A stretch of DNA of 64,000 nucleotides from Dokdonia sp. (GCA_020630915.1 JAHDIF010000008.1:62001-126000), one strand, 5' to 3'. Positions 9,489 through 19,300 are shown, numbered from the stretch's first letter. Notes: generated by a model from the sequence alone, not told the origin. Translations and numbers: made by a program.

Positions 9489-9854
9489 TTATTCTTTGAA
9501 AAAACTATGTCTTGCTCTTGAATCAGGTACAAATTCTAATTCTTCTCCATATACCTTGACCGATTGTAACGCAGGCTGCCAATCATTAGGAACTAAACTA
9601 TCATAGTAATACCAGTTATCCAGTAACAATTCGCATTTATTGGATGAAAATTTCCATTTTCCCTTATGATCCCTGATTATGCCCTCATGATCTTTATAAT
9701 AATGAAAATAGGTGCTGTCGAGAAATATCTCAATATAATGATTCTCATCAGTTCTAAATTTATTAATGTATATGCCTACTATGTCTGAATTACAACCTTG
9801 AGAACAGCTAGTAAGAACTAATACCACAGTTAATAAAAAGAGTACTCCTCTCAT
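9489..9854 (-). CDS. Small lipoprotein, paralogue A
   Basis: 121 residues with a lipoprotein signal peptide (LTSCSQGC, lipidated Cys at about residue 17). The mature part has the pattern IVGIYINKF...HYIEIFLDSTYFHYYKDHEGII...GKWKF...CELLLDNW...VPD. The same pattern recurs in the next gene (DITGKYINKY...YHYVQLFSDSTYYHYFKSSEGII), so the two are diverged duplicates. The beta-rich, tryptophan/tyrosine-rich layout resembles small lipocalin-like 'extent of damage' proteins, but no family was recognised. The true function is unknown. Confidence 0.65.
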   Translation of the reverse strand: MRGVLFLLTVVLVLTSCSQGCNSDIVGIYINKFRTDENHYIEIFLDSTYFHYYKDHEGIIRDHKGKWKFSSNKCELLLDNWYYYDSLVPNDWQPALQSVKVYGEELEFVPDSRARHSFFKE

Positions 9855-10115
9855 AAATCAATTATTATTATTAATGGTTATTGGTATTTGAAAATGTATG
9901 TTTTCCCGTATTGTTGATAATGGAATGTTTCGGTAAATAGAACTATCGTAATCTTTAAACTCATCTGAAATTTTATCTAAATGTAATAAGAATTATCCTT
10001 TAGATGTAGGGGTGATAAATAAAAGTTAGAAGTTGCCATTTTTTATTCTTGCACTAGAAGAAGTACCTCCAAAGAAAAATTATCTAAAATGAAATAGCTT
10101 AATTGATAGTTACAC

Positions 10116-10478
10116 TTATTTGTAGAAACTATACCTATAATTATCATCAGGAACAAATACCAATTCATTTCCACTAACCTTAATTAAGGTATGCACAGTA
10201 TTAGCTTTATCTTCAATATTCCAATCATAATTTATCCAGTCCTTTAATACTAGTTCGCAATCCTCCTTAAAAAACAACCAATCTCCGTAATGCGAATTGA
10301 TTATTCCTTCTGAACTTTTGAAATAATGGTAATAAGTACTATCAGAAAATAACTGTACATAATGATATTCTTCTCCAGCATATTTATTTATATACTTTCC
10401 AGTAATATCTGGCGGACAACCACTATTACAAGAGAATGTAATAGTGATTATGATTAAAGTTAAAAAAATACCTTTCAT
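10116..10478 (-). CDS. Small lipoprotein, paralogue B
   Basis: 120 residues with a lipoprotein signal peptide (FSCNSGC, Cys at about residue 17), closely patterned on the downstream neighbour at 9489: shared GxYINK, HY-x-x-x-F-x-DSTY-x-HY, EGII, CEL-L-W and FVPD-x-x-x-x-SF-K. A 261 bp spacer separates the two, in which I see no gene. The tandem duplication in gene-poor DNA suggests accessory, fast-evolving surface proteins. Function unknown. Confidence 0.65.
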   Translation of the reverse strand: MKGIFLTLIIITITFSCNSGCPPDITGKYINKYAGEEYHYVQLFSDSTYYHYFKSSEGIINSHYGDWLFFKEDCELVLKDWINYDWNIEDKANTVHTLIKVSGNELVFVPDDNYRYSFYK

Positions 10479-10504
10479 ATTTTTATTTGAATTGAGTTAT
10501 ATTT

Positions 10505-11227
10505 CTAAAGCCCTTTATGAACAATAAAAATAGCAGGTCTCTTATGCAAGTCGGGCATACTAGCTTTCCAGTCTGCAGCTGTTTTTGTGAGGATATACTC
10601 AGTAGGTAAAGTAATATCACAAGCCACACATACATTGGTTTCTGGATGCATAGTATTCACGATATCTTGAAGCATTTTATCATTACGATAGGGTGTTTCT
10701 ATAAAAGATTGCGATTGTCCCGTCTCAAAGGATAGTTTTTCTAATCTTTTTAACTCCATCTTACGCTGTTTTTGCTCTATAGGTAGGTACCCGTTAAATG
10801 CAAAATTTTGTCCATTCATACCGCTAGCCATCATAGCCATCAAAATAGATGATGGTCCCACTAGTGGCACGACTTGAATGCCTTTTTGATGCGCAATTTT
10901 CACAACATCTGCTCCTGGATCTGCCACGCCAGGAACTCCAGCATCAGACAATAAGCCCACGTTTATGCCTTGTAAGCAAGGTTCTAAATAGGTGGGGATT
11001 TCTGTTGCTTCCGTAAACTTGTTAAGTAAATTTAGTTGTAGAGATGGCTGTGATTTGCTGGCAGAAATTGCTTTGATAGACCGCCTTGCAGCCTTTTCAT
11101 TTTCTACAATATAGTGGTCTACTAATTCCACCACTTTCTTTACAGATATAGGTAGGACTTCTAGAGCACTAGTCTCTCCTAAGGTTGTAGGAATTAGATA
11201 TAATTTGCCTTTTGGGATGTCATCCAT
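10505..11227 (-). CDS. SAM-dependent methyltransferase, RsmI/tetrapyrrole-methylase fold
   Basis: 240 residues of the tetrapyrrole-methylase superfamily. The N-terminus GKLYLIPTTLGET corresponds to the RsmI opening motif, followed by VGLLSDAGVPGVADPG and VPLVGPSSILMAMMASGMNGQNFAFNGYLP, which build the SAM/substrate cleft. RsmI methylates the 2'-O of C1402 in 16S rRNA. This protein belongs to the shorter Bacteroidetes variant and may or may not act on the same site. It starts 3 bp after the sugar dehydrogenase stop, so the two may share a transcript. Confidence 0.75.
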   Translation of the reverse strand: MDDIPKGKLYLIPTTLGETSALEVLPISVKKVVELVDHYIVENEKAARRSIKAISASKSQPSLQLNLLNKFTEATEIPTYLEPCLQGINVGLLSDAGVPGVADPGADVVKIAHQKGIQVVPLVGPSSILMAMMASGMNGQNFAFNGYLPIEQKQRKMELKRLEKLSFETGQSQSFIETPYRNDKMLQDIVNTMHPETNVCVACDITLPTEYILTKTAADWKASMPDLHKRPAIFIVHKGL

Positions 11228-11230
11228 ACA

Positions 11231-12646
11231 TTACTGTATGACCAGCTTTAGGGTTTGGGGATTTCTGGACATACGTGCAATATAGACACCTGCTGGCAAT
11301 TGTGCAACAGAGAAGCTCGTCTCACTATCTTGTATTGTTTGAGATTGTACTAGTTTTCCAGTGATATCGTAAATGTTGAGTTGGTCTGCTCCTGCAGGCC
11401 GAGCAGGCGGGTTCGCGAAAGCGGGATACCGAAAAGTAATCGTTCCATTTGTTGGATTGGGGAATACGACCATCTTTTGCAAGAAACTGTCCTCTGTACC
11501 CAACACACTAGTATCTACCACGCGATAAATAGATCCTGTACCAGGAATAGCGGCATAGAGTTCGTTATGTATGTCTTCTCCTAAACTTGCGATTCCGCCA
11601 TCAAAAGGTCCAAAATAGCTTATCTGGTCGCTAGCATCTACAGTAGCCATTTCTGCCGAACAAAAATCTGCAAAAACGTAGGTGCCTATCATATTGGGGT
11701 ATTCTGTACCGCGGTATACATAGCCGCCAGTAATGCTGCATTTAAAGATGCCGTTGCCAGAGTGTGTGTATTCTGCAACGGGAAAGGTTAGACTTGCTTG
11801 ATCTGGACAGTTTGCAGTGTTAAAAGGCAGGGTGCCTTCATAACATCTCCAACCATAATTTTCACCACCTGCTGAGGCTGTTGTCACACGATTAATTTCT
11901 TCTATTTCATTCTGTCCTACGTCTGCAATCCATAAATCTCCATTTTCACTATCAAAAGAAAATTTCCAGGGATTCCTTAGTCCGTAGGCCCAGATTTCTG
12001 GTAGTACCCCAGTTGTTCCTACAAATGGGTTATCTACTGGAACGCCATAATTTAATCCAGTATCTGTATTGTCTATATCTATACGTAATAATTTTCCAAG
12101 CAGTGTGCTTAAATTTTGCGATCTATTTCCAGGATCTCCACCGCTACCTCCATCTCCTAAGGCAATATATAAAAAGCCGTTAGGTCCAAATTGTAGGCAA
12201 CCACCATTATGATTTGAAAATGGTTGCGCTACAGTGAGTAGCGTTGTGTTAGAATTGGGGTCTGCAATATTTGCATCTGCACTTACAGTAAATCTGGCTA
12301 TTGTAGAAAAATCATTGCCACCAATTGTTTCTGTGTAGTTTACAAAAAACTGCCCGTTTGTAGCATAGTCTGGATGAAAGGCAAGGCCTAATAATCCTTG
12401 CTCAAAGCCGCCGTCTTGAATAATGCTTGTGAGATCTAAAAAAGGGGTGTCGTTTATGGAACCATCTGTATTTAGGATTTGTATCAGACCGGATTGCTGT
12501 ACAATAAAAAGGCGATCGTCACCTGCGTTTTTTATCTCGACAGGCTTGTCAAAACCAGTAGCAAATAATTCTAAGTCTATAATAGGAGGGTTTTGAGCCT
12601 GTATTCCCAAAATGCACCCCAAAAGGAAAAGTAATGTATATTTCAT
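11231..12646 (-). CDS. Secreted PQQ-type sugar dehydrogenase with T9SS sorting domain
   Basis: 471 residues: signal peptide (about 1-17), a six-bladed beta-propeller of the glucose/sorbosone dehydrogenase family (residues about 25-365) and a C-terminal type A T9SS sorting domain. Propeller motifs are LLGLAFHPDY, NHNGGCLQFGPNGFLYIALGDGGSGGDPGN, IWAYGLRNPWKFSFD and GENYGWRCYEG. The tail carries VFPNPTNGTITF, YDITGKLV and LPAGVYI, the usual export signal. The enzyme would be secreted by the T9SS and oxidise sugars with a PQQ-like cofactor. Oddity: inside the sorting domain the stretch YPAFANPPARPAGADQ is encoded by a copy of the composite repeat, apparently an in-frame insertion between two strands. 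Confidence 0.85.
   Translation of the reverse strand: MKYTLLFLLGCILGIQAQNPPIIDLELFATGFDKPVEIKNAGDDRLFIVQQSGLIQILNTDGSINDTPFLDLTSIIQDGGFEQGLLGLAFHPDYATNGQFFVNYTETIGGNDFSTIARFTVSADANIADPNSNTTLLTVAQPFSNHNGGCLQFGPNGFLYIALGDGGSGGDPGNRSQNLSTLLGKLLRIDIDNTDTGLNYGVPVDNPFVGTTGVLPEIWAYGLRNPWKFSFDSENGDLWIADVGQNEIEEINRVTTASAGGENYGWRCYEGTLPFNTANCPDQASLTFPVAEYTHSGNGIFKCSITGGYVYRGTEYPNMIGTYVFADFCSAEMATVDASDQISYFGPFDGGIASLGEDIHNELYAAIPGTGSIYRVVDTSVLGTEDSFLQKMVVFPNPTNGTITFRYPAFANPPARPAGADQLNIYDITGKLVQSQTIQDSETSFSVAQLPAGVYIARMSRNPQTLKLVIQ
11389..11428. repeat. Composite repeat copy C (in-frame inside the T9SS domain)
   Basis: GCTCCTGCAGGCCGAGCAGG followed by CGGGTTCGCGAAAGCGGGATA. It shares CTCCTGC and TTCGCGAAAGC with copies B (22319) and A (41697) but lies in coding sequence, read on the minus strand as ...FANPPARPAG... 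Confidence 0.7.
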
Positions 12647-12692
12647 AAAAGTAGTTTTATTAAATATACGATATTATTGAGTTTACAGATGT

Positions 12693-13151
12693 TTAACTCA
12701 GTTGTGATGAAATCACATCACAAGCTTGGTCTAGCATGTCGTATACACGATCAAAGCCATCATCACCACCATAGTAAGGATCTGGGACATCTACTTTTTC
12801 TCCAGGGAAAATGGTGTCAAGAATCATACTTACTTTTTGAGCTTCTTGATCATTTTGAGCTAGGTCTAATACATTAGAAAGGTTAGAGCTATCCATCACA
12901 TAAATATGATCAAAATCTATAAAATCTTGATGAGAAAACTGCCTGCCTCTTAGCATAGAGATGTCTAGTCCATTCTTTCTGGCCACAGCGACACTTCTTG
13001 GATCTGGAGCATTACCTACGTGCCACGATCCGGTTCCTGTGCTGTCTACTTCAAAGCGAGTAGGATCTAATTTTTCTCTTAATAAGCCTTCAGCCAGAGG
13101 GGACCTGCATATATTTCCGAGGCATACCATGAGGATTTTTGTTTTGGACAT
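12693..13151 (-). CDS. Low-molecular-weight protein-tyrosine phosphatase
   Basis: 152 residues with the P-loop VCLGNICRSPLAEG (nucleophile C10, R16) and the acid-loop DPYYGG near residue 121, both essential in the LMW-PTP family. It removes phosphate from tyrosine in cytosolic proteins; in bacteria such enzymes often oppose BY-kinases of capsule synthesis. No kinase is adjacent. The protein is complete, with an ATG start. A palindrome and the amt operon terminator lie upstream. Confidence 0.9.
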   Translation of the reverse strand: MSKTKILMVCLGNICRSPLAEGLLREKLDPTRFEVDSTGTGSWHVGNAPDPRSVAVARKNGLDISMLRGRQFSHQDFIDFDHIYVMDSSNLSNVLDLAQNDQEAQKVSMILDTIFPGEKVDVPDPYYGGDDGFDRVYDMLDQACDVISSQLS

Positions 13152-13189
13152 TGCGATTTATTTAGTTCTCTAAAAATAGGGATAAGTAC

Positions 13190-13203
13190 GCTTTCGCGAA
13201 AGC
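13190..13203. repeat. Palindrome GCTTTCGCGAAAGC (intergenic)
   Basis: Perfect copy between the phosphatase and amt genes, extended by one base pair (CGCTTTCGCGAAAGCG). One of only two perfect intergenic copies. Confidence 0.95.
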
Positions 13204-13217
13204 GTAAAAAAAAGAAA

Positions 13218-13242
13218 AGCCCTAACGAAGAACGTTAGGGCT
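13218..13242 (-). terminator. Terminator of the porin-glnK-amt unit
   Basis: Perfect 10-bp stem AGCCCTAACG/CGTTAGGGCT with a 5-nt loop. On the minus strand it is followed by TTTTCTTTTTTTT, a standard intrinsic terminator 28 bp after the amt stop. Confidence 0.88.
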
Positions 13243-13269
13243 AATGATTAAGTAGGGCAAAAAAAGCGG

Positions 13270-14496
13270 TTAATGTTCGTTCTTTCTGAAGTCTGCATAT
13301 GCGTTCATCCCGTGTTCGTGAGCGTCAAGGCCTTCTATTTCTTCTTCTTCTGAAACCCGTATTCCCATGGTGATTTTAAGACCAAAAATGATAATAAAAG
13401 AAGACACTAGGCAAAAAGCGGCGTAACAAGCGACACCTATAAGCTGGGTTAAGAAAGAGTGCTCTGGATTTGTAGAGAAAATCCCTACGGCGAGTGTTCC
13501 CCAGATACCACACACAAGGTGCACGGCGATCGCTCCTACAGGATCGTCTAGCCGTAGCTTATCAATTAAGGATACTGCAAAAACAATAATTGCCCCCGCA
13601 ATACCACCAATGATAATAGCGCTTTCTGGAGACATTACATCTGCACCTGCGGTGATCCCAACTAGGCCTCCTAAAATACCATTTAAGAACATGGTCAAGT
13701 CTAGATTTTTATAAAGTAGGGTAGAGACTAAAGCTGCTACAACACCTCCTGCAGCAGCTGCGAGGCAGGTGGTTACTAAAGTTAGAGAGGTAAGCTCTGG
13801 ATCTGCAGATAATACAGAACCACCGTTAAATCCAAACCAGCCTAGCCATAAAATGAGAACGCCAGCAGTGGCAAGAGGGATGTTGTGTCCTGGGATGGCT
13901 TGTATTTTACCGTCTTTAAATTTCCCTATTCTAGAGCCTAGTAAATAAACGGCTACGAGGGCCGCCCATCCACCAACGGAGTGTACGAGAGTTGAGCCAG
14001 CAAAATCATAGAACCCCATTTGATCTAAAAAGCCACCTCCCCACTTCCAAGAACCTGCAATAGGATAAACGAGACCTACGTAAAGAATGGTAAAAATCAT
14101 AAAAGGTCCAATTTTCATTCGCTCTGCTACGGCTCCAGAAACAATGGTTGCTGCTGTGGCGGCAAACATTCCTTGAAATAAGAAATCTGTCCACCAAGTA
14201 TATCCTCCATCTGCATACTCTGGGGTCATTCCATTTTCTGGCGGAGCAATCCCGAATCCTGCAAAATCTAGTATTCCCGCAGAGCCTTCGGCAAATCCAG
14301 GATACATAAGGTTAAACCCCGCTATGTAGTAGAGGAGTAGCCCAACGGTGATTATAAAAATATTTTTAAAAAGAATATTGATCGTATTTTTTTGCCTTGT
14401 CAATCCTATTTCTAAAAATGCAAAACCTGTGTGCATAAAAAAGACTAAGGCTGTACAGATCATCATCCATACATTATTTGTAGTAAAAATTTCCAT
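13270..14496 (-). CDS. amt: Ammonium transporter
   Basis: I start the protein at the ATG at 14496 (MEIFTTNNVWMM), not the ORF-track start at 14571, which would overlap the upstream glnK and add a non-hydrophobic leader. That gives about 408 residues. Eleven hydrophobic segments and Amt motifs are visible: FMHTGFAFLEIGLTR, DFLFQGMFAATAATIVSG, DFAGSTLVHSVGGWAALVA with the pore His, and GAIAVHLVCGIWGTLAVG with the second pore region. The C-terminal tail is cytosolic and acidic (SEEEEIEGLDAHEHG), where PII binds. It conducts ammonium inward and lies directly downstream of a PII gene, the classical amt-glnK pairing. Confidence 0.93.
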   Translation of the reverse strand: MEIFTTNNVWMMICTALVFFMHTGFAFLEIGLTRQKNTINILFKNIFIITVGLLLYYIAGFNLMYPGFAEGSAGILDFAGFGIAPPENGMTPEYADGGYTWWTDFLFQGMFAATAATIVSGAVAERMKIGPFMIFTILYVGLVYPIAGSWKWGGGFLDQMGFYDFAGSTLVHSVGGWAALVAVYLLGSRIGKFKDGKIQAIPGHNIPLATAGVLILWLGWFGFNGGSVLSADPELTSLTLVTTCLAAAAGGVVAALVSTLLYKNLDLTMFLNGILGGLVGITAGADVMSPESAIIIGGIAGAIIVFAVSLIDKLRLDDPVGAIAVHLVCGIWGTLAVGIFSTNPEHSFLTQLIGVACYAAFCLVSSFIIIFGLKITMGIRVSEEEEIEGLDAHEHGMNAYADFRKNEH

Positions 14497-14522
14497 GTGT
14501 ACTAATTGATTATGATTGATGA

Positions 14523-14861
14523 TTATTTGAGTGTTTGCCCTCCCTTTTCTCCGGTACGGATTCTGTAGCACTCTTTTATGTCCGAAACAAATATTTTACC
14601 GTCACCTACTTGGCCGGTTTTTGCGGCTTCCATAATAGTCTTGATAGTGATTTCTTCAAAATCGTCATTGACTACGATAGACAGGTATCGGCGCTGGATA
14701 TCACTGGTGCTATACGAAACACCTCTGTATACAGATCCTTTCTTTTCATTTCCTAACCCTGTTACATCCCAGTAAGAGAAAAAGTTTACTCCTACTTCGT
14801 GTAAGGCTTTTTTTACTGAAGAAAATTTAGATTTTCTAATAATTGCTTCTACTTTTTTCAT
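14523..14861 (-). CDS. glnK: Nitrogen regulatory PII protein
   Basis: 112 residues, full length for PII. The opening MKKVEAIIRKSKFSSVKKAL, the T-loop with GSVYRGVSY (Y50 aligns with the uridylylation tyrosine Y51 of E. coli), the ATP/2-oxoglutarate segment KTGQVGDGKIFV and the C-terminal RIRTGE are all present. PII trimers sense ATP/ADP and 2-oxoglutarate and plug the ammonium channel. The gene lies between the porin and amt on the same strand with 15-27 bp gaps. Whether Y50 is modified in this organism is unknown. Confidence 0.92.
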   Translation of the reverse strand: MKKVEAIIRKSKFSSVKKALHEVGVNFFSYWDVTGLGNEKKGSVYRGVSYSTSDIQRRYLSIVVNDDFEEITIKTIMEAAKTGQVGDGKIFVSDIKECYRIRTGEKGGQTLK

Positions 14862-14875
14862 TCTTATATAATTGG

Positions 14876-15889
14876 TTAAAATTTATAAATACCCGCTACC
14901 GTAAATGCAGTAAGATTATCTGATGCAACGCCATCAGTATCTATATAGGGTGTTGCTTCGCTCCACGCATCTAAGCGTATTTCTGGTTTGATAATAAAAT
15001 TTTCGATAGTGTAACTTCCGGTAAGTGTTGTAGCAAAGACCGTAGGCTCCTCCTCAAGATCATCTCCATGTAAACCAAAAAACTCTCCTCTTAGACCTAG
15101 AGAAAAATTTTCTGATGTTTTATATTGAGGATACAATGCTACGCCATAAAATCCTGCCCCATCATTATCATTATACGCTGCATTGATTCCTAAAAAAAAT
15201 GTGTCAGTCACATCAAAACCCCCTGTATAGTCAATCTCAAAACCTAAACCACCATTATTTCCACTATCATAATATAGGTTCAGGTATTGTCCTTTGTATC
15301 CTAATTGGGTGCCTAATGCGTATTCGCCAGTAAGAGAAGTGTTGTTTGTATCCCAAGGATTTGTTACTGCGAGCATTAGACTAAAGTCTTCACTTAAGGC
15401 AAAATCTGCTTTTACTCCCATATGAGAGAATGGGCCACTAGAAAATAAATAAGAAGTACTGTAATTGAAGTTAGATGCTGGCGCAATCACTTCATATCCT
15501 AAAAAGGTGTTCCACCTACCAAAGGTTAATGTAGTTTTGTCAGACACATTCCAATAGACATAGGCTTGATTTACAATCCCGTCTATAATATCATTTGAGA
15601 ATGTAGCACCCGCTCCTCTAGGGCCTACAACCAAGTCTAAAACTCCTCCTACCTTATCTCCTTCATATGTAGCAATTAGATTTCCCATTCCAAGAGCGAA
15701 CCCTGATTGATCTGCGAAAGCAGTTCCAAAGGTTATTCCTTGATTGTCTGGAGCCGTAAGATATGTTTGGTAATAGGCATCTACACTACCAGTAAAGGAT
15801 AGGGCTTTTTCTGTGTCTTCCTCTTGTGCGAAAATTGTTGTTGCAGAGACTGCGGCTATAAGAATAAGAGCATAATACTTTTTGATCAT
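14876..15889 (-). CDS. Outer-membrane porin (BBP2-like) linked to ammonium uptake
   Basis: Starting at the ATG at 15889 (MIKKYYALILIAAV) gives a clean signal peptide ending at FAQ; the longer ORF start at 15922 adds a non-signal leader and would lie upstream of, or overlap, the -7 box. The mature part is made of alternating strands with many Gly/Tyr/Phe and ends in GIYKF, a barrel-type C-terminus. It looks like the Bacteroidetes porins that precede glnK-amt, and its place as first gene of that unit suggests it lets nitrogenous solutes through the outer membrane; that role is inferred from context. Confidence 0.78.
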   Translation of the reverse strand: MIKKYYALILIAAVSATTIFAQEEDTEKALSFTGSVDAYYQTYLTAPDNQGITFGTAFADQSGFALGMGNLIATYEGDKVGGVLDLVVGPRGAGATFSNDIIDGIVNQAYVYWNVSDKTTLTFGRWNTFLGYEVIAPASNFNYSTSYLFSSGPFSHMGVKADFALSEDFSLMLAVTNPWDTNNTSLTGEYALGTQLGYKGQYLNLYYDSGNNGGLGFEIDYTGGFDVTDTFFLGINAAYNDNDGAGFYGVALYPQYKTSENFSLGLRGEFFGLHGDDLEEEPTVFATTLTGSYTIENFIIKPEIRLDAWSEATPYIDTDGVASDNLTAFTVAGIYKF

Positions 15890-15919
15890 AACTGTTCGAT
15901 ATTTTGATGAATGAAGTTT

Positions 15920-15927
15920 CAAACATA
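15920..15927 (-). promoter_or_regulatory. -7 box TATGTTTG for the porin-glnK-amt unit
   Basis: On the minus strand the sequence reads TATGTTTG (TAnnTTTG), 31 nt before the chosen ATG. No TTG is at the -33 distance, suggesting that an activator is needed. The GGGGGTA repeat lies 31-74 bp upstream. Confidence 0.45.
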
Positions 15928-15957
15928 TAAAAATGAAACAGTAACTATATAAAAAAT

Positions 15958-16001
15958 GGGGGTAGTATTTTTATTTTTATTATAATTTTAATTATACCCC
16001 C
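15958..16001. promoter_or_regulatory. Inverted repeat GGGGGTA-N30-TACCCCC, candidate operator
   Basis: Arms at 15958-15964 and 15995-16001 are perfect over 7 bp in an otherwise G/C-poor region. The position just upstream of a porin promoter lacking a -33 box suggests binding of a nitrogen-responsive regulator, or DNA looping. Confidence 0.45.
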
Positions 16002-16145
16002 TAAAATTTAAAGGGTATGTAAAAATAAGTGTATTTTGTTAACGCTTCTTTAACTTTAAATTTGAAGATAAATCTTTAATCATTCATTTTTTTAAATATC
16101 ATATAATAAAAAACTTGATTCATTGAAAATACGATAACGTTTTCG

Positions 16146-16178
16146 TTGTAATGTTAAATTTTTAGTACCGTAATTTTG
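16146..16178 (+). promoter_or_regulatory. Candidate promoter of gltBD
   Basis: TTG at 16146-16148, a 22-bp spacer and TAATTTTG at 16171-16178, close to the Bacteroidetes sigma-A consensus. It would give a leader of about 160 nt before gltB. Confidence 0.4.
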
Positions 16179-16343
16179 GATGGGAATTTGGCAATTTGAC
16201 CCTTATGATTATCTGATTTTCCTAAAAAAAGACCTCGCAATTTCAGATTATCGTAATTGTGTTTTATCTATTATGTGGGAGTGTAAAGTCCTTATATATT
16301 AGTGATGATCTATGGATCTTTTTTTGATTAAAAAAACTAGTGT

Positions 16344-19300
16344 ATGTTACAGAAACAAGGACTTTATTTGCCAGAATTTGAACATGATAATTGTGGAGCA
16401 GGATTTATATGTAGTTTAAAAGGAGTGAAGTCTAATGATATCATTCATAAGGCGCTTGAAATTTTAGAAAAACTTGAGCATAGAGGTGCCGTGAGTGCCG
16501 ATGGAAAAACGGGTGATGGTGCAGGTATCCTTATTGATATCCCACACACCTATTTTCAGAACGTATGTGATTTTGAATTGCCGGAAGAAGGCACCTACGC
16601 AGTAAGTAATGTTTTTCTTCCGCGAAAGCAAAACCAGCGAAGCTATTGTATCACGACTTTTGAAAATTTCCTTAAAGAAGAAGGGTTGGAAATTTTGGGA
16701 TGGAGGGAAGTACCCGTAGATCAGACTATTTTAGGAGAAATAGCTAAAAAGTCTCAACCTTTTGTACAGCAAATATTTGTTAAGAGAGATGAGAAAGAGG
16801 TTTCAGATTTTGCCTTTATGCTTGCGCTTTATAAAGCAAGGAAAAAAGCCGAACACGCCATATACGGATCTAAACTTTCTGAGAGTTCGTTTTTTTACCT
16901 TCCTAGCTTCTCGACAAAGACTATTATATATAAAGGACTTTTACGGCCTCAAGATATCAAGATATATTATAAGGACTTAGATCAGCCAGAAGTAGTAACG
17001 AGTCTGGCATTGGTTCACCAGCGTTTTTCTACAAATACTTTTCCTACTTGGGATCTTGCCCAGCCTTTTAGATATATGTGTCATAATGGAGAGATCAATA
17101 CGTTAAGGGGTAATATTACGAGAATGTTTTCTCGTGAAGAATTAATGGAGAGTTCTTGGTTTGGAGACAGTATTAAAGAAATACTACCTGTGGTATTACC
17201 AGGTAAGTCAGATTCTGCCTCTATGGATATGGTGGTCGAGTTGCTGCTAATGACAGGACGACCATTGCCAGAAGTGATGATGATGCTTGTGCCAGAGGCG
17301 TGGGAGAAAAATTCTGAGATGTCTCCAGCAAAGAGAGCCTTTTACGAATTTAATTCTTGCGTAATGGAACCTTGGGATGGTCCTGCTTCTATTCCTTTTA
17401 CAGATGGTAATTATATAGGAGCTGTGTTAGATCGTAATGGACTACGTCCCTCTAGATATTCTGTAACTAAGGATGGATATGTGATTATGTCTTCTGAGAC
17501 AGGCGTTGTAGAGATCGAACCCTCAAACCTAGAATATCACGGGCGTTTAGAGCCAGGTAAAATGTTCTTGGTGAATATGAAAGAAGGACGCATTATTAAT
17601 GATGAAGAAATTAAAGAACAAATTGCCTCAAAACATCCGTATCAAGAATGGCTCGATCAAGAACTCATCCATCTTAAAGATATACCCTATAATGATTGCC
17701 CAATTTTTCTAGAGCAAGAATCATTACAGACGCGTCAATTAATGTTTGGGTATACTCAAGAGGAAATTAATAGCATTATTCTTCCTATGGCGACACTGGC
17801 AAAAGAGCCTATAGGATCTATGGGTAATGATACGCCTCTAGCCGTATTGTCGCAGCGGTCTCAGTTAATTTATAATTACTTTAAGCAATCTTTTGCCCAA
17901 GTAACCAACCCACCGCTCGATGGGATTCGAGAGAAATTAATAACCGATATTAGTTTAACCTTGGGCAGTGATGCTAACATATTTGATATCAATGCCACAC
18001 ACTGTAGAAAACTTAAAATAAATAACCCTGTAATCTCCAAGCAAGATCTTGATAAGATTAAGAGTTATGATAATACAAATTTTAAGGTAGTTTCTATTCC
18101 CATACTGTATGACGCAGTACAAGGTCATAACGGCTTAGAGGATGGTCTCGAACATACCTTGAAAGCTGCAGAAAAGGCTATAGACAATGGAGCAAACATT
18201 ATTATTTTATCAGATAGGAACTCTTCCCAAGAGAAAGCACCTATTCCAGCGCTTCTGGCCTGCTCCTATGTGAATAATGGATTAAGTACGCTTAAAAAAC
18301 GATCTAAAATAAGCCTTATTATAGAATCTGCAGAGCCTAGAGAGGTGCATCATTTTGCATTGCTTTTTGGGTATGGAGCAAGTGCCATTAATCCGTATAT
18401 CGTAAATGAGATTATAGAAGATAATTTAATAGACCTTCAAGAGGCAAATGTTTCGGTAGAGGAGGCGATTCAAAATTTTAATGCGGCTGTAGGTAAGGGT
18501 GTCCTCAAGGTGATGAATAAGATCGGAATATCTACCCTTAACTCCTATCGAAGCTCACAATTGTTCGAATGTGTTGGGATCAACTCGAGAGTGGTGAACA
18601 AATATTTTCCTCGTACGGTGTCTCGTATAGAAGGAATAGGCCTGCGCACATTGGAAAAGGAAATTAGTAAAAGGCACAAGCACGCTTTCGCGAAAGCAGA
18701 ACAACCCCTAGAAATAGGAGGCGAGTATAGATGGCGACGCAGCGGAGAGAAACATCTCTTTAACCCGATTACTATAGCCAAGCTTCAGGAATCCGTGCGA
18801 AGCAATAAGCCCGTAGTCTATAAGGAATATGCAAAACGCGTAAATGATCAGACCAAACAATTAATGACTATTCGAGGTTTGTTTGAATTTACAAACTATG
18901 ATCCTATAGATATTAATGAAGTAGAGCCTTGGACAAGCATTGTCAAACGTTTTAAAACGGGTGCCATGTCATACGGTTCTATAAGTAAAGAGGCGCACGA
19001 AAATCTGGCTGTTGCGATGAATCGTATTGACGGTAAAAGTAACTCAGGAGAAGGTGGAGAAAATCAAGATCGTTTTTATAAAGACGTTAATGGAGACTGG
19101 AAAAACAGTGCCATAAAGCAGGTAGCTTCTGGACGTTTTGGGGTTACGTCTAATTATCTTACTAATGCAGCGGAGATACAGATAAAAATGGCGCAAGGAG
19201 CAAAGCCTGGAGAAGGTGGTCATCTACCTGGACCTAAGGTAAATGCAGAGATTGCCAAGACACGTAACTCAACACCTTATGTGGGTCTTATATCTCCACC

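Larger units (their letters stand above)
15890..16343. promoter_or_regulatory. Divergent control region between the ammonium operon and gltBD
   Basis: A 454 bp AT-rich spacer. It contains a minus-strand -7 box for the porin gene, a wide GGGGGTA...TACCCCC inverted repeat, AACG-TTTT-CGTT (about 16137-16148), a plus-strand promoter candidate for gltB and a leader of about 165 nt before gltB. No ORF was seen. Confidence 0.6.

Noticed and set aside
12677-13173. Plus-strand ORFs opposite the phosphatase (His-rich HHHHH stretch)
   Set aside because: The His run is the reverse complement of the GGDDG-coding stretch of the phosphatase gene; not a real protein.
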